The notes beneath the pieces were generated by a model. That model saw only the letters and a list, made by a program, of their open reading frames with translations. It was not told the DNA's origin and did not search any database. Both the position numbers and the translations under genes were made by a program. Source: Ctenosaura bakeri (taxonomy: Eukaryota > Chordata > Lepidosauria > Squamata > Iguanidae). Taken from it: 64,000 nt of DNA. The stretch spans positions 186,001 through 250,000 of the forward strand of contig CAOLHI010000399.1 in NCBI GenBank assembly GCA_948474755.1, given 5' to 3'. Below are positions 10,863 to 21,876 of this stretch, piece after piece (position 1 is the stretch's first letter; every line of letters starts with the position of its first letter).

Positions 10863-11046
10863 AGTAGAAGAGATCTCAAATTACTCTTTTTCCCTGGGCC
10901 AAGTTAGAAGAGGCTACAGCAGAGTGCATTTGTCTGAGCCTATTGGGAAGGGCAAGATTCTGCCTCATCCTCTTCTCTTCCCCTGCTCAATTAATTGAAT
11001 GGAAAGAATTTTTGCCTTTGGGCTCAGTTTGCAACAATTGAAATAA

Positions 11047-11297
11047 GGCCATTTATGCACTACACTGTTATAGTGCTGTTCCACAAGAATTCCACAAGTG
11101 GAATAATAGCACTATGGCCATTTCTGCACTAGCGCAATGATTCCACTTTCAACATCCTCTGGAATCCTGGGGTTTGCAATCTTGGGAGGGGCCGCACAGC
11201 CCCTCCCGAAACTGCAAACCGCAGGATTCCAGAGGATGTTGAAAGTGGAATCATCACGTGCAGAAATGGCCCATAACAGTGTAGTGTGGAAATGGCC
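11047..11297. mobile_element. Outer foldback MITE (PIF/Harbinger-like ends) in family X copy 1
   Basis: It begins GGCCATTTATGCACTACACT and ends AGTGTAGTGTGGAAATGGCC, an imperfect inverted pair. TAA flanks it on both sides (11044-11046, 11298-11300). A 3-bp duplication with GG-starting ends suggests the PIF/Harbinger superfamily. A second MITE (11116-11271) lies inside it. Confidence 0.8.
11116..11271. mobile_element. Inner foldback MITE inserted in the outer MITE
   Basis: It begins GGCCATTTCTGCACTAGCGC and ends TGCAGAAATGGCC. Its two halves pair almost completely around a GGAGGGGCCGCACAGCCCCTC centre. TAT precedes it and CAT follows it, a 3-bp duplication with one mismatch. It is 156 bp. Confidence 0.8.
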
Positions 11298-11490
11298 TAA
11301 GTTGAGGACAAAGGAGAAAAATGGGAGAAGGAGAGTGAAACTGAGACATTTCAAATGTAGCTGAAAAAGTGGTATGCTGGAGAATTAATCAGGATCATCC
11401 CTGTCAAACTGGAACAGCTGGAGGGTATGTACTTACTCCAAACCAATTCAGCCCTTAGGCTGAAAAATATTCTCAGCCCTAGATGGAATC

Positions 11491-11669
11491 TTTTTCCCCA
11501 CACTATACTGTAATAGTGCTGTTATTCTACTTTTATTCCAGTTTAGGGAGGGGCATTCAGAATTTTCATTCAGAGAGCTCTTTGGCCTCAGTAAACTACA
11601 AACCCCAGAATTCCACAGGATGTTGAAAGTGGAATAATAGCACTATAACAGTGTAGTGTGGAAATGGCC
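11491..11669. mobile_element. Foldback MITE, degenerate left end
   Basis: The right end is AGTGTAGTGTGGAAATGGCC. The left end (TTTTTCCCCACACTATACTG) is a mutated version of the same terminus. The inner arms carry TTCCACAGGATGTTGAAAGT. It belongs to the same group as 28978-29181. Confidence 0.7.
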
Positions 11670-11671
11670 TC

Positions 11672-12690
11672 AGTGTGATCTGGCAGGGTCTTCTTCTGTC
11701 CTCCTACCCTTAAACTAAGATATTAGGCTTTTAATGTCAGAATAACAAACATGAAATACTATATTGTTGTTTTCAAGCACAAATTATTACAGGGTGTCAA
11801 CTGTAGACGATACAGGTGGAATTTGCAACACAGGATGTAGCTGTCAATCCAGGGTGGCTCTCAAACAAATGTCAGATTCCTGCCATGTTGTTGACCAACA
11901 CCCAGCAGGAAGGAAGTGCTTTTCAGAAATGTGCTCCAGTATTCAGTGCCAGCTGCAAAAGAAATGAATGAATGCTGGTTAGTTGTTCAAAAGAAACACT
12001 CAGGTGACCAGCGAATTTCTAAATTTATTTATCAGGCCCCCAAAAAAGCCACATACTAATCAACATGTACTTCCACCAATGAAACAAATTGTAAGAGGCA
12101 AGGATGATATAAGATGTGTTTTCAGCTAGTTTGGATGAGACCGTATGTGTAGACCTAGCTGTTGTATGTGTTCATTTTGTCCTTGTGAACTGATTCTTTG
12201 GTGTTAAATACACATACAAAATCTAATTTATAAACAAAATGCATATAAAAGTTGAACCTGGTTTTTGTTAGCAGCAACATATAGATGAGTGACAACTAGG
12301 AAAGAGCCAAGGGCTTATTTGTGTTTAATTTGCAGCAGGGATCCTAAGTGGATAAACTACAGCAATGGCCCCCTCCAATATCCCCATTGCCCCCATTCCA
12401 GGAAAAATGATCCCAAAGCAGCAAATTATGCTTCTTAGAAACCTCTGGAGTGTGTGTGTAATTATCCCAGTATATTTTAGCCAAAGCAGTTGTTACAGTT
12501 CTTTAAACTCTTTCTTTTGTGGCCTAAAATAAGTTTGGGGGATTCCAGAGGCTTCTGTGGGTGCAATTTACCATTTAAGGGTTGAAATGGGTGAGGGACA
12601 TTGAGGAATGAAGTGCCTATGTGGTCCAACAAGGTCCAAATGGGCAAAAGTGGAGCCCATGTTCACAGGAACAGCCCACTCTAGTTTAAG
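11672..12690. other. Unclassified sequence, no gene seen
   Basis: No frame or repeat that I can support. The stretch is AT-rich. Confidence 0.4.
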
Positions 12691-12699
12691 TCAGTCTGC

Positions 12700-13457
12700 C
12701 TGACTTACTGGGTCGCAGGTTTGCAGCTTGGCCCAGTCCTGGCTCCCCATGCAGCCTCTTTCCCCGCCTTGGTTCCCCTCTGATGCTCCATGTGGCTCCA
12801 CAGCCATGCTGTGGGCCACACTGCCGCTTCCACCTTCCCGGCAGCCTGCCAGCCCCAGGAAGGTCCCCTTCTTGCTGGCAGCCAATCAGTTCAAACTGCC
12901 TGGTTTGAATTGATTGGCTGCCTCCTCCCAGGCCAGAGCAGACTTCAGTCTTCTCTGTGGTCCGGGAACTGGATTTATAGCTGAGCTCCTCCTCTGGCCA
13001 GAGCTCAGTTCATCTTCGAGCATTGCCCCACCCTCTCTCCATTGTATGTTTTCTGTTTGTCCATGGAACTTTGGTTTTCTGTTTGCTATTCTTGTCTCAA
13101 CTTGTCTGGTAGTTGGCATGGGTCCTGGGTCTGGGACAGCTAATTCCCTAGGCCTGGTCCTGGGAACATAGTAGTTCCAGGAGTGCAGGGGTGGTTGCGG
13201 GCATTCACTGTGGCCATTGGTGGTCACTTCCTTGCACTTCTTGATGGTCAGGTGGCCTTGCACCCGACCACCAATCAGTTCCGGTTCTGGCAGAGTTTTG
13301 GTCTCATCGATCAAGAGGTGGGTTGGCCAATGCCTGGAGTTGGACCCATGTGCAAGCCAACCTTGTTTCATCTGTAGTCAATAAATTGTGGCCCATTTTT
13401 ACCCAGCTGTGGTGTTTTTGTCCTGTTCTTTCCTTCCTCTGCTCTTGGCCCTGAGCA
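12700..13457 (+). mobile_element. Possible degenerate LTR or non-autonomous retroelement
   Basis: This GC-richer block has LTR-like signals: CCAAT motifs (CCAATCAG near 12882 and 13272), a TATA-like GGATTTATAGCTG near 12970, and an AATAAA signal near 13380. An 18-bp hairpin is at 12879-12920. An open frame of 161 codons on the reverse strand (12886-13371) has no domain that I recognise. I cannot define TG...CA ends or a target duplication, so the class is a guess. A retrocopy or a promoter are alternatives. Confidence 0.35.
12879..12920. repeat. 18-bp inverted repeat
   Basis: CAGCCAATCAGTTCAAAC pairs with GTTTGAATTGATTGGCTG with one mismatch and a 6-base loop. Both arms contain a CCAAT/ATTGG core. 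Confidence 0.9.
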
Positions 13458-13459
13458 TG

Positions 13460-15100
13460 CAAATGTATTTGCACTAGTCATAAATGATACTATATGCACA
13501 TACACACACACACATACTTTGACATTGGGCAACCTGTGAGTACAAAATGCACCATATGAAAGTGGATCTTCATCAAACATTGAGAAATTCTGCATAAAGT
13601 GAAGCAGAATCACTACTGAAGGAATGTATGCCTCAAGGAAAGAGTCTAATGACAACATTGGTTGCCAGTCTCTTCCAAGAGATGGGTGCATAGATGTCTA
13701 CTGCATGAGAACCCAATGTCTGCTTCTAAGTGAGAGTGCAGTAATATAGCCCTGACCCGAGGAGAATTGCCTTGGAACTGACACACATGTGTTTTCCTCA
13801 GAGCCTGGCATCTGCTGTCAGAACACAAAGACCATCTGACAAGGCTTTCATGGTGTTGAAAGAGAAGTGAATTTTAGAGCATTTTGTGCCTTGAGAGTTC
13901 CGCACATCTCCAAGAAAATCACAAATACTAGATTATTATACAATGTACTAAAATCTCAGCCAGTACTCATTCACAAAAAGAAAGCACAGGCATCTGATGT
14001 AGAGAGGCAATGAGAAGTGGATGGGAAGGTATGTCCTTTTTCCTTCTGTGGGACAGCAGGTACCAGATTCATGGACTGCACAGTAAAAGACGCAGTGTAA
14101 TTGTATGTATGCCCAGATGAACAAATGAGTCATTTTATTCTAACTCTAGGCTTGTTTTGCTCGTGTGTAGCAGCATCAAGGTAGCTTGAAGCAGGCAAAG
14201 GACAAAGCTTTGGATGTGATTCCCTCAGGCATTGGTCTGGCTTTGTACTTGTAGAAGAGTTGTTCCTGGTGTGAACTGTCACTGCTGGGAATAATGGGCA
14301 GCCACAGGATCAAAAATAAGCAACACATAGCCTGTGTTACTTTTTCAGCCACCCAAACCATGTTGCCATAATTTATTGGCTGTCATGGAAATCCTACTTA
14401 AAAATATTGTTTTTAAACAACATTTGGCAGTGTGACTTGCCACCATATTGCAGCAGCAGTGTGGGGTGTTTGGTCAGCTGAGCTGTCCATAGATTTAAAT
14501 GGAAAGATACTATATATTTAGACTGAGAACTTTGCCAGTTGGACTTCTCAATAAATGTACGTTCAGCTTAGACTTCTTGGTAGCCATGCCTCAGTGTTCA
14601 CTTGCTTGTAATGCAAAGCTGAAGTACTAGAACAGCTTGATGCAGTTAGCCGATTGTGCTGTTTTAGGCATGGAGCATGGCTCCAAACTTGGTAGGGCAT
14701 TTTTTCCCCCAGGGAGTACAGCTTTCTCTCTAGATGTACAAAGTAATGGATCTTTCTGGACAAATGCAGAAATAAGGCCAGAATTTCCACTTGTTTGGAA
14801 AGCAAGAGGCATGTTGGGCACCGGAGCAGAACAGAGAATTCTGCTGTGAAAATGTCATGCAGGCTGATAGTAAAAATCAATCATTCTCAGAACTGAAACA
14901 CCACAGCACAAGAGATGCTCATGTGAAAAAGAATAAAAATAAATTATTCAAACTCTAAATCAGTCATGGAATTTATAACAAATAGAAGAGCTCAATTGCT
15001 CAGAGACTGGAGCCAGGATAAACACAAAGGGAGCAAATGTTTGGTTTGGGCAACTGAATATAAAATTCAGAAAGGTTTCCGCCTAGTTACTTTTACATAG
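13460..15100. other. Unclassified sequence, no gene seen
   Basis: Overlapping short frames on both strands near 14560-14880 have no recognisable domains. A short CA repeat is at 13501-13515. I recognise no named repeat. Confidence 0.4.
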
Positions 15101-15102
15101 AA

Positions 15103-15701
15103 CAGTTCTCCCTCCATATTCATGGGTTTGACTCTTGTGAATTTGATTATTTGCAAGGTGCACGTGCCTGCCCCCTATTCTTCTCCTCCTCACATTCCCT
15201 TTCCCTTTCACATTCCCATTCACATTCTGTTTTGCTTGGCATGGGGAAAGAAGGCAAATGTGCTGAGGAAAAAGGTAAGGCAATGGGAGGCGGGGGGGGA
15301 GGACCCATGTGCATGCTTTCTTTGTGCCTCTGGAGCTATTCTCTCCCATTCTTTTGCCTCTGCCCCAGTGCTGAGAACTTGCACCAAGGCAAAGGAAATG
15401 GGGAAGACATGCACATGGGTTTTCCTTGTGCCCTCCGAGCATTCCCTTTCCATTGCTTTGCTCTGCTCCAGCGCTGAGAACCCGCACCAAGGCAAAAGGT
15501 AAAGCAATGGAGGGGGTAAACATGCTCTTTCCTTCCTCCCTCCAGAGTCCCTCCCTCTCCCTCTCTTGCCTCTGGCCCCAGTGCAGAGAAGGAAGACTCC
15601 CACACCAGAGCTCTGGAAGGGAAGGGGAGGGCTATTCATGATTTTTCCACTTTCATGAGGTTTCTGTGCTCCGAACCCTTGCAAATGTGGAGGGGCAACT
15701 A
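15103..15701. mobile_element. Tigger/pogo-like non-autonomous DNA transposon with internal tandem units
   Basis: The left end CAGTTCTCCCTCCATATTCA and the reverse of the right end, TAGTTGCCCCTCCACATTTG, are related inverted termini. They resemble the 'cagttggccctccatat' ends of Tigger (MER2-group) elements. TA follows the right end; the left flank is AA, so the expected TA duplication is only partial. The core (about 15160-15640) consists of about four diverged units of 110-130 bp. Each unit has CAGTGCTGAGAA-type and CACCAAGGCAAA-type blocks. Open frames on both strands come from these units. No transposase is present. Confidence 0.6.
15160..15640. repeat. Degenerate tandem repeat, about four units of 110-130 bp
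   Basis: Blocks CAGTGCTGAGAACTTGCACC (about 15366) and CAGCGCTGAGAACCCGCACC (about 15470), together with the pyrimidine-rich stretches before them, recur at roughly 105-bp spacing. More diverged units lie on either side, including CAGTGCAGAGAAGG near 15580. The array lies inside the Tigger-like element. Confidence 0.65.
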
Positions 15702-15704
15702 TAG

Positions 15705-16095
15705 TGTGGTGGAATATTTAAAACAAAAAGTGTCATCAAATGTACTTCTGGTGGTGTTTGCACTGGATGTCATAACTGAGAGCTGGGAATGCTTCAGGAC
15801 TGGACATTTTTTCTAGTCATGGCTTTTAATTGGCCAAGTCAAAGAAACCTGTGAGGTTTATGTGGCTAGGTGCTGATGTAGCAAGCAAGTGGGCATTTTT
15901 TCTGTAGCCACATGAAACAATGCCCTTTAATTCAATCAAGGTATGCAGTATGGCTTGTTCATCTCTACAGAATTCCACAACCACAATCCCTCTGTTTTGC
16001 ACAGGTTTTCAGGATGTCATTTACTCTTTTATAACAGTGGACAAACTCCATGTTTGCAGCATCTCTTTTTTTTTAACTAGAACCACATCCACCAG
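15705..16095. other. Unclassified sequence, no gene seen
   Basis: No gene or nameable repeat between the Tigger-like element and the next MITE. Confidence 0.4.
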
Positions 16096-16096
16096 A

Positions 16097-16308
16097 GGAC
16101 ATTTTACACTACATAATTACAATGCTATAATTTCACTTTAAAGGCAAAGGTTTCATCGTATGAAATCCTGTGATTTGTAAGTTAGGGAGGGAATTCCCAG
16201 CCAGAGAACTCTAGTGCCTTGCCGAACTGCAAATCAGAATCTCATACGATGGAACTATGGCAGTTAAAGAAGCACCATAGTGCTATAATTGTGTGGTGTG
16301 AAAGGGCC
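16097..16308. mobile_element. Older foldback MITE related to the GGCCATTT group
   Basis: Left TTTTACACTACATAATTACA and right TGTGTGGTGTGAAAGGGCC are inverted relatives of the MITE ends seen elsewhere. The inner arms carry ATCGTATGAAATCCTGTGAT on the left and its mirror CTCATACGATGG on the right. The ends are mutated and I see no clear 3-bp duplication. Partial relatives lie near 37760-37830 and 50185-50285. Confidence 0.55.
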
Positions 16309-16309
16309 C

Positions 16310-17780
16310 TATGTGTGGCAGAAATAGGCACAAAATAGTGGCTTGGTAGATGGAAAAAATTACGTACTGCCTATCCTCAACCATATTATAGCATGGCTTA
16401 TAGAAATACAGAAGTATATCTGTATTAATGGCAGATGAGAGAGTCTAACAAGCGGCTCTAACCCCCTGCCCCACAGTGTTAATATTTTATCAATAGTACG
16501 GCTGAGAGACAAGTGTTTAGCACAAAAATCTATTACATTAAAAAAAAAAGAACTAGCTATCATTAAATGACAGACACCTACCATATATCTACTGCAAGTC
16601 ACCTAGAGATCAATCCACAGATTTTACTTCCAGTCTAAAAGACATGGGTAGCATACAACTTTCCTGGTCTCCTAAAATTTTATTCTTGCATATCAGGGAT
16701 GAAATCATGCCATTTTGGCTGCCGCAGGATAAGCTCTTGATGAGGATGCTGTCTGTAGCAATTCACAGCCATGAGGTTAAAAAAAAGGGGGGGGTAGACA
16801 GATTCAAGTACTCTTGAGGAGAGGCTCCACTTCAAATAAATGAGGTCTGTGTGGCCTACAACACTGCTATTATCAGCTAATATATCAACAGCTCTTTTAA
16901 AACCATCAATCTGCTTAGGTTACTTGGGAACTCAAGGGCTAATTCAGTGTTTTTACATTTCTTCAGGTTGATGGATTTTATATTGTTTGGCACCAGGGAA
17001 AGACTGGCAAGGGAAGGTTTTCTGAGATGCCAACTGTTTGGCTTGGGATGAAACAGTGCACAAAATGTTTAATTACTCCACAGATCCCCAGAGACTGAAT
17101 GTTCTTGGAAGATTTTTAATCCAAAAAGGGGGAGAGGAAGAGGGGAGACCAAGGGGATGACCACATCGTTGGATAAGAAAACATTGTTTGTTTTTTGAGT
17201 TCTTAGCTTTCAGAGGAACTCATTTAATAAATTCCCCAGCCTTTCCTATGATTTAATACTGGACCTTCCTTGTATTTTCTAGCTTTTTTTCCCCCCAAGT
17301 GGCTGTGGTGTATGAATAAAGACTATGTCTCCGTTTTCACTGATTGGCTGGAAGCATGTCTTTTGGGGGAAAGAGGCAAAGGGGATGCAGAACGGAACAA
17401 AGAACAGGTTTGTCTTGTTAGCACAGATCACCTCCTGCATACATGCAAGGCTTTTTTTCCCCACTCATAAACTTTGCTCTACAATTTTTAAAGCTTGTAC
17501 AGTTTGCTCTTATTATTTTAATAATGAGATTGCTGATTCTCTATGTATCATTCTTATGGTGAATAACACAAACACAAGGTAGAGTTTACAAAAATAACAC
17601 ATCATGAAAAACAGAGACTAGAGACAACAATCTTATTAAAAGTGACGTTACTTGCAAAGAGAGTATATTCCATCCCATCTTCCACCCCATATTCCACACC
17701 ATATTCCACCCCATGCCATCTGTCTAAATATGCTCAAAATTTTCAGAGATGAAAATTGAGACATTTGTGGCCATGCAATA
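16310..17780. other. Unclassified sequence, no gene seen
   Basis: No supported gene. At 17673-17716 a short tandem of about 15-17 bp units (ATTCCACCCCAT type) occurs three times. Overlapping frames near 17270-17580 on both strands are not protein-like. Confidence 0.4.
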
Positions 17781-18545
17781 TCAAAGTCAAGATGGCAAAT
17801 ATTATTAATGAAGAAGAATACACAAGCTAGGAGAGGCTGCAGCAGTTGTTTTTGCCTGAGCCCATTGGGAAGGGCAAAATTATGGCCATTTCCGCACGGG
17901 GCAAGGGAATCGCCCTGTGATGCTACTTACCAGACCTCTTGGCTCCCTGGTCTGGTCCACGCCGCTCCGGAGCAGTGTGTGCTCGTTGATACGCACTGCT
18001 CCGGTGTCCCAAATGGTGACTTCTGGTTGATTGAGGGTCTTGACCAACTGCTGAAGCTCGCCAGCCTAAAGCCTGCCCCCGACAGATTGCAGGCTCACAT
18101 TGAGGCAAGCCTGAGAATCTGCATATGGGAGCAGGCTCACAGTGGTGCGCTCCGTGCTTTTGAAAGACCTGTTTTTAGCGGTCTTTCAAAAGCACGCTGG
18201 ATGACCACTTGGGGTCGTTCCAGAGAGGTCTGCGGTGTGGATCTACATTAAGTAGGTCCGACCCAGTCCGCTCCCAGGTGCAGATGTCCTCCCTGGAGGA
18301 GGCTCTGCTCCATTTTAAAAACCCCATGTGGAAATGGCCTATGTCTATCCTCTCCTCTCTCACTGCTGAATTGAGTTTGCATTTTGAAATTAGTTTGCAC
18401 CAATTGAAGTAAGCTAAGGATGAAAGGAGAAAGTGGAAGGAGAAGATAGAAACTGGGAGATTTTGAAAGCTGCTGAAAAAGTGGGAAGACAGAGGATTAA
18501 CCACAACTGTCCCTGTCAAATTGGAAATGTTGGAAAGTGTACTTA
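17780..18545 (+). repeat. Dispersed repeat family X, copy 2 (carries a 456-bp MITE)
   Basis: The left part reads GTCAAGATGG, then AGCTAGGAGAGGCTGCAGCA, then CCCATTGGGAAGGGCAAAAT. The right part reads AGTTTGCACCAATTGAAGTA, then GCTGCTGAAAAAGTGGGAAG, then CCCTGTCAAATTGG. These match the other copies in the same order. The unit is split at 17884-18339 by a MITE flanked by TAT on both sides. Confidence 0.8.
17884..18339. mobile_element. 456-bp MITE (PIF/Harbinger-like ends), copy 1
   Basis: It begins GGCCATTTCCGCACGGGGCA and ends CCCCATGTGGAAATGGCC. TAT flanks both sides (17881-17883 and 18340-18342). The core is GC-rich and includes CTTTTGAAAGACC with its inverse GGTCTTTCAAAAG around 18158-18192. 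Copies of nearly identical length are at 29268-29724 and 59634-60089. A frame open from 17808 to 18251 (147 codons) crosses from family X into this MITE and has no recognisable domain. The element presumably depends on a transposase encoded elsewhere. Confidence 0.85.
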
Positions 18546-18669
18546 ATCCTCTTTAGCAGTTTTTAGTAACAAAGGGGGAGTTGCAGCAGGGAAGCAAGAG
18601 TATGTCCTACCAGGAGTTTCAGTTCCTTCATTGGACAGAAACCATTGGATTTCACTCCAGAATTCTAGA

Positions 18670-18910
18670 CTATTAAAACAACACAACAGCAGCAGAATCA
18701 CACAAAAATTATCAGGCCCAGATAAAACAATTATTAAAATACAAAATCATAAAATCATGCAAATATAGAATTGAGCAAGAATGTTTTTAAGGCTCTCCTG
18801 AAGAAGATAAAGAAGGTGCTATATATAATTTTCTCACAGACATTTAACTGGTTACAAATTTTTAAATGACTAGATTGGTCATTTCTTTGGTTAATGTCTG
18901 TTGGTGTGAT
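18670..18910 (-). mobile_element. Probable L2 3' end, reverse strand
   Basis: The plus strand has an A-rich stretch (TAAAACAATTATTAAAATAC) followed by GTTTTTAAGGCTCTCCTGAA. That is the order seen at reversed L2 3' ends elsewhere in the window. It is short and strongly diverged. Confidence 0.4.
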
Positions 18911-19570
18911 TCTAAAACTTTTGAAAATTATCAGGGCCATTTAAAAACAATTCTTTGATTTTAAACATGTAAAACAAAATGTTTTAATGGAAGTGTTTTG
19001 ATGCATTTTAAACTGTGTTGTATTTACTCTCAGGAAAAAAACATAATATTTTTAAAAATAGATTTTAAACTATGGTGTAAAGGACATCCATTTTTATTAC
19101 CAACGCTTATGATATCATAAAGTATGGATAACTTTTATGAGTGGAAACTTTAAAAAGAGAACCTCAAAAGAAAGTGGTGAAGTCATCTGTTTAAATTGAC
19201 CACTCACATTTCCACCAATACAAATAGTCAAATGAAGAACTCTTACAAGCCCCATTTTAAGGAATGACCTGATTCAGGCTATGTGACTGACAGCATGCTT
19301 TAACGGCCAATGGGAAGGAAGCTGGTCATTTTGGTTCCTCTCAGCTGGCCTATGACTCATGTGGAAGTGAGTGACACCATTCATTGAAGATATATATTTT
19401 TGTCCACCACAGACATTGCTAATAGAAATGCTCTCAAACAGGGAAAACGCACAAAGACCAGACACGTTCTTATCCCTGTCCATTCAAAGGAGCAGCACTA
19501 AATCGTATCCTGTTTGCACTTATATTTTGAAATTAGTGGCACTTACTTCTGAGATAACATGCATAGAACT
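18911..19570. other. Unclassified AT-rich sequence, no gene seen
   Basis: No convincing frame or repeat. Confidence 0.4.
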
Positions 19571-19572
19571 TA

Positions 19573-19666
19573 GGCCATTTCCACACTAGCCTGTGCAAAC
19601 CCCAGGATTCCAGAGGATGTTGAAAGTGGAATCATCGCGCTATAACAGGCTAGTGCGGAAATGGCC
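19573..19666. mobile_element. Internally deleted foldback MITE
   Basis: It begins GGCCATTTCCACACTAGCCT and ends AGGCTAGTGCGGAAATGGCC. Only one inner arm (GGATTCCAGAGGATGTTGAA) remains, so it is 94 bp rather than about 180. TTA precedes and CTA follows, a 3-bp duplication with one mismatch. Confidence 0.75.
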
Positions 19667-20086
19667 CTAGGCACAAGTAGTTACTTTCGTTTAGTCCTTT
19701 TTCCCCAGCCAGATGGCACTTTACTTGCAGCATTTCACAAGAGCCTGCATCCTCTTCTGTGGTCCTCAGGAAGCAAGTGGAGGGGGGGGAGAACATTATC
19801 TTTAAAAGTGTATGTGTGTGTTTGCAAGTGCATGCATGTATTTCTCATTTGTTATATTTGGTGGGTGTTCTCCCCCAGTGACATATTCTGTACAATTGTA
19901 GTTGGTGCTTAGCACATCATGCTCAACTATCTTACCAATAGATGCCTTCAATAACATGACCTAGGTTTGTCTCCTATGGCATCACAAGGAATTGTCCATA
20001 GCTCTCAGGTTTTGGCATTGAACTCTCAGGGCATGGGATAGTCCTGATCTGGCAACACTTTTCACTTGTAAAGCAGAATTGCAAAT
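19667..20086. other. Unclassified sequence, no gene seen
   Basis: A short TG-rich stretch is at 19808-19835. No gene or named repeat. Confidence 0.4.
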
Positions 20087-20345
20087 CAGTGCCAGAGCTT
20101 GGAGTGGGTGGAGGGGGGTAGACAAAGGGGTGGGTGGAGGGCTACAGTGTGTGGGGGTGAGGCTACAGTGTGTGGGGCAGGGTTATGGCACGTGGGGGCG
20201 GGGCTGTCATGTGCAGGGGTGGGGCTATGGCTGGCAGGGTAGGGCTACGACATGTGGGGGAGGGCAAACAGGGAACTGTGGGGCCCCCAAAACATTGCCT
20301 CTGGGGGCACACTGCTCTCATCGCCCCCCCGTCCCTACACGACTG
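20087..20345. mobile_element. hAT-like non-autonomous element with internal 21-bp tandem, copy 1
   Basis: It starts CAGTGCCAGAGCTTGG and ends GTCCCTACACGACTG, so both ends carry CAGT in inverted orientation. Flanking octamers TTGCAAAT (20079-20086) and TTACAGAT (20346-20353) match at six of eight positions, as expected for an old hAT duplication. About six G-rich units of 20-22 bp (GGCTACAGTGTGTGGGGGTG type) fill 20140-20273. A second copy at 35912-36089 has about four units. Confidence 0.7.
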
Positions 20346-20353
20346 TTACAGAT

Positions 20354-21870
20354 ATTTTCCAGTCAGCTATCTGATCCATAGCTCATTGATTGTTAAATTT
20401 TGCATCTGCCACTAAATTTATAATTATCACCATGTCTAATAGGTCTTACTGTATATTAGAGTTTACAGTCATTGCTAGATCCTCAGTCCAGTTTCTGATT
20501 CAAATTAAGCTAGCACAAAGTTTCTACTGCTTGCAAACACTTTTTTTCATCCTTGTATAGTATCAAATCCCATCGTTTGATTCTGCTTGTACATAGTGTT
20601 GAATATAATCTTGTATTCCACAAAGTGATCCACAAGGTATGGATCGCTACAGTTTAATTATAATTAATTACAGTCTTTATTAGATTAGGTGTTGCTTGGT
20701 GCTTGTTGTTTGGCTAGCAATTATGTAACTGCAAGTAGAACAATGTCAACTCTTGTAATTTTTCCACTAGCCTATATTCCTCTTATCGTAAGTATAAATG
20801 TTTGCTAAATCTGCTGACAAAATCATACAGCTGAAAGGAAGATGAATTTGCTTGAGAGGACATGGGCTGAAAGGTTTCATCCCCTTGTTACACTATAAAG
20901 CCAATGGGCACATTCAGTGAAGAAAGTGACACCAGGCACCTGTTTTTCTATTGGCTCTCATAAAACCTAAAATACACTTTTCATCATGGAGGTAATGAGC
21001 TAAAAAAGCAAAGATCCCATTCTGGTCCTCTCGATAAAACAGTGTTTGCCAGGTCATGAGAGATTCTTTCATTTTCAGGTAAACAATTTGACATATTTCC
21101 ATCCATAAGGCAAGGCATTATTATTATTTAGAGCATTTAAGTTTTAAAAACTGTTGAGCACGGCACAAATGTACATGCACGCTTTGTTATAAATAGCTGG
21201 AATACTTAACTATACTGTGTTCATTTTACTAGTATTTTGAGCCAGAGCTATATGTTGTCCTAATGCTGAACCAACAGATCCCGCCCCCCAATTGCTGTGG
21301 ATGCACATGTGTGGTTTTCAATATCTTGGCTGTGGGGTGGAGAGTCTTAAAGTAGAGTTCTGGGCACCCAAAGGCTTTTATGTGGGCCCTAAATTCTGCA
21401 AAACCACAACTCCTCCTCCTCATGCACCCCAAATTAGGGAAATATCCACAAATTTGTAAATCACTAGTTCTAGTGCCATTCTTCCATATCACCCAAAACA
21501 AAAACAAAAAACCAAATTTGGCAAAAAAATGAAATCAGAATAACTTTTCATTCTTTTTGGCCAATGAGTGCTCAATTAACTATGGGAGAAATATTGTCCC
21601 CCGATCTCTTCGTCAGCTCTGGCTTAAACCTATCCGCCCCATGTGCTCCATCCCTAAGGACAATTTCCTCTTTCTCTGAACACTTTATGCACCATTTTTA
21701 AAAGCTACAACACAACTGCAAAACATGTCAAAAACATAATATATGGTTATGTTAATGAATAAAAAGGCTACTGGTCCAAATATCTCAACTGCTACAATAC
21801 TGATGTGAAAATGGGGTGGGAGAAATACATTGAAGCACATCTCAAACTTGCAAGTGGTAATCTTTGTGCT
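20354..21870. other. Unclassified sequence, no gene seen
   Basis: AT-rich. Short frames on the reverse strand near 20914-21102 and 21229-21507 have no recognisable domain. No repeat is named here. Confidence 0.4.
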
Positions 21871-21876
21871 TTAAAT

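Larger units (their letters stand above)
10896..11425 (+). repeat. Dispersed repeat family X, copy 1 (carries nested MITEs)
   Basis: Four stretches of this window share one sequence order: GTTAGAAGAGGCTRCAGCAG, then ATTGGGAAGGGCAAGATT, then a TTTGCAACAATTGAA block, then GGACAAAGGAGAAAA, then GCTGAAAAAGTGG and CCCTGTCAAACTGGAACAG. This copy is interrupted at 11047-11297 by a MITE, with TAA on both sides. The unit is about 300-450 bp without the insertion and has no coding frame. I do not recognise the family. It could be a LINE 3' region or a SINE. Confidence 0.75.

Noticed and set aside
12886..13371. 161-codon frame on the reverse strand
   Set aside because: It has no recognisable domain and overlaps several forward frames in a block with LTR-like signals.
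15083..15684. Overlapping frames of 108-154 codons on both strands
   Set aside because: They come from degenerate tandem units inside a Tigger-like element.
17808..18251. 147-codon frame as a gene
   Set aside because: It crosses the junction of family X and a 456-bp MITE. It is kept only as a question for dN/dS testing.
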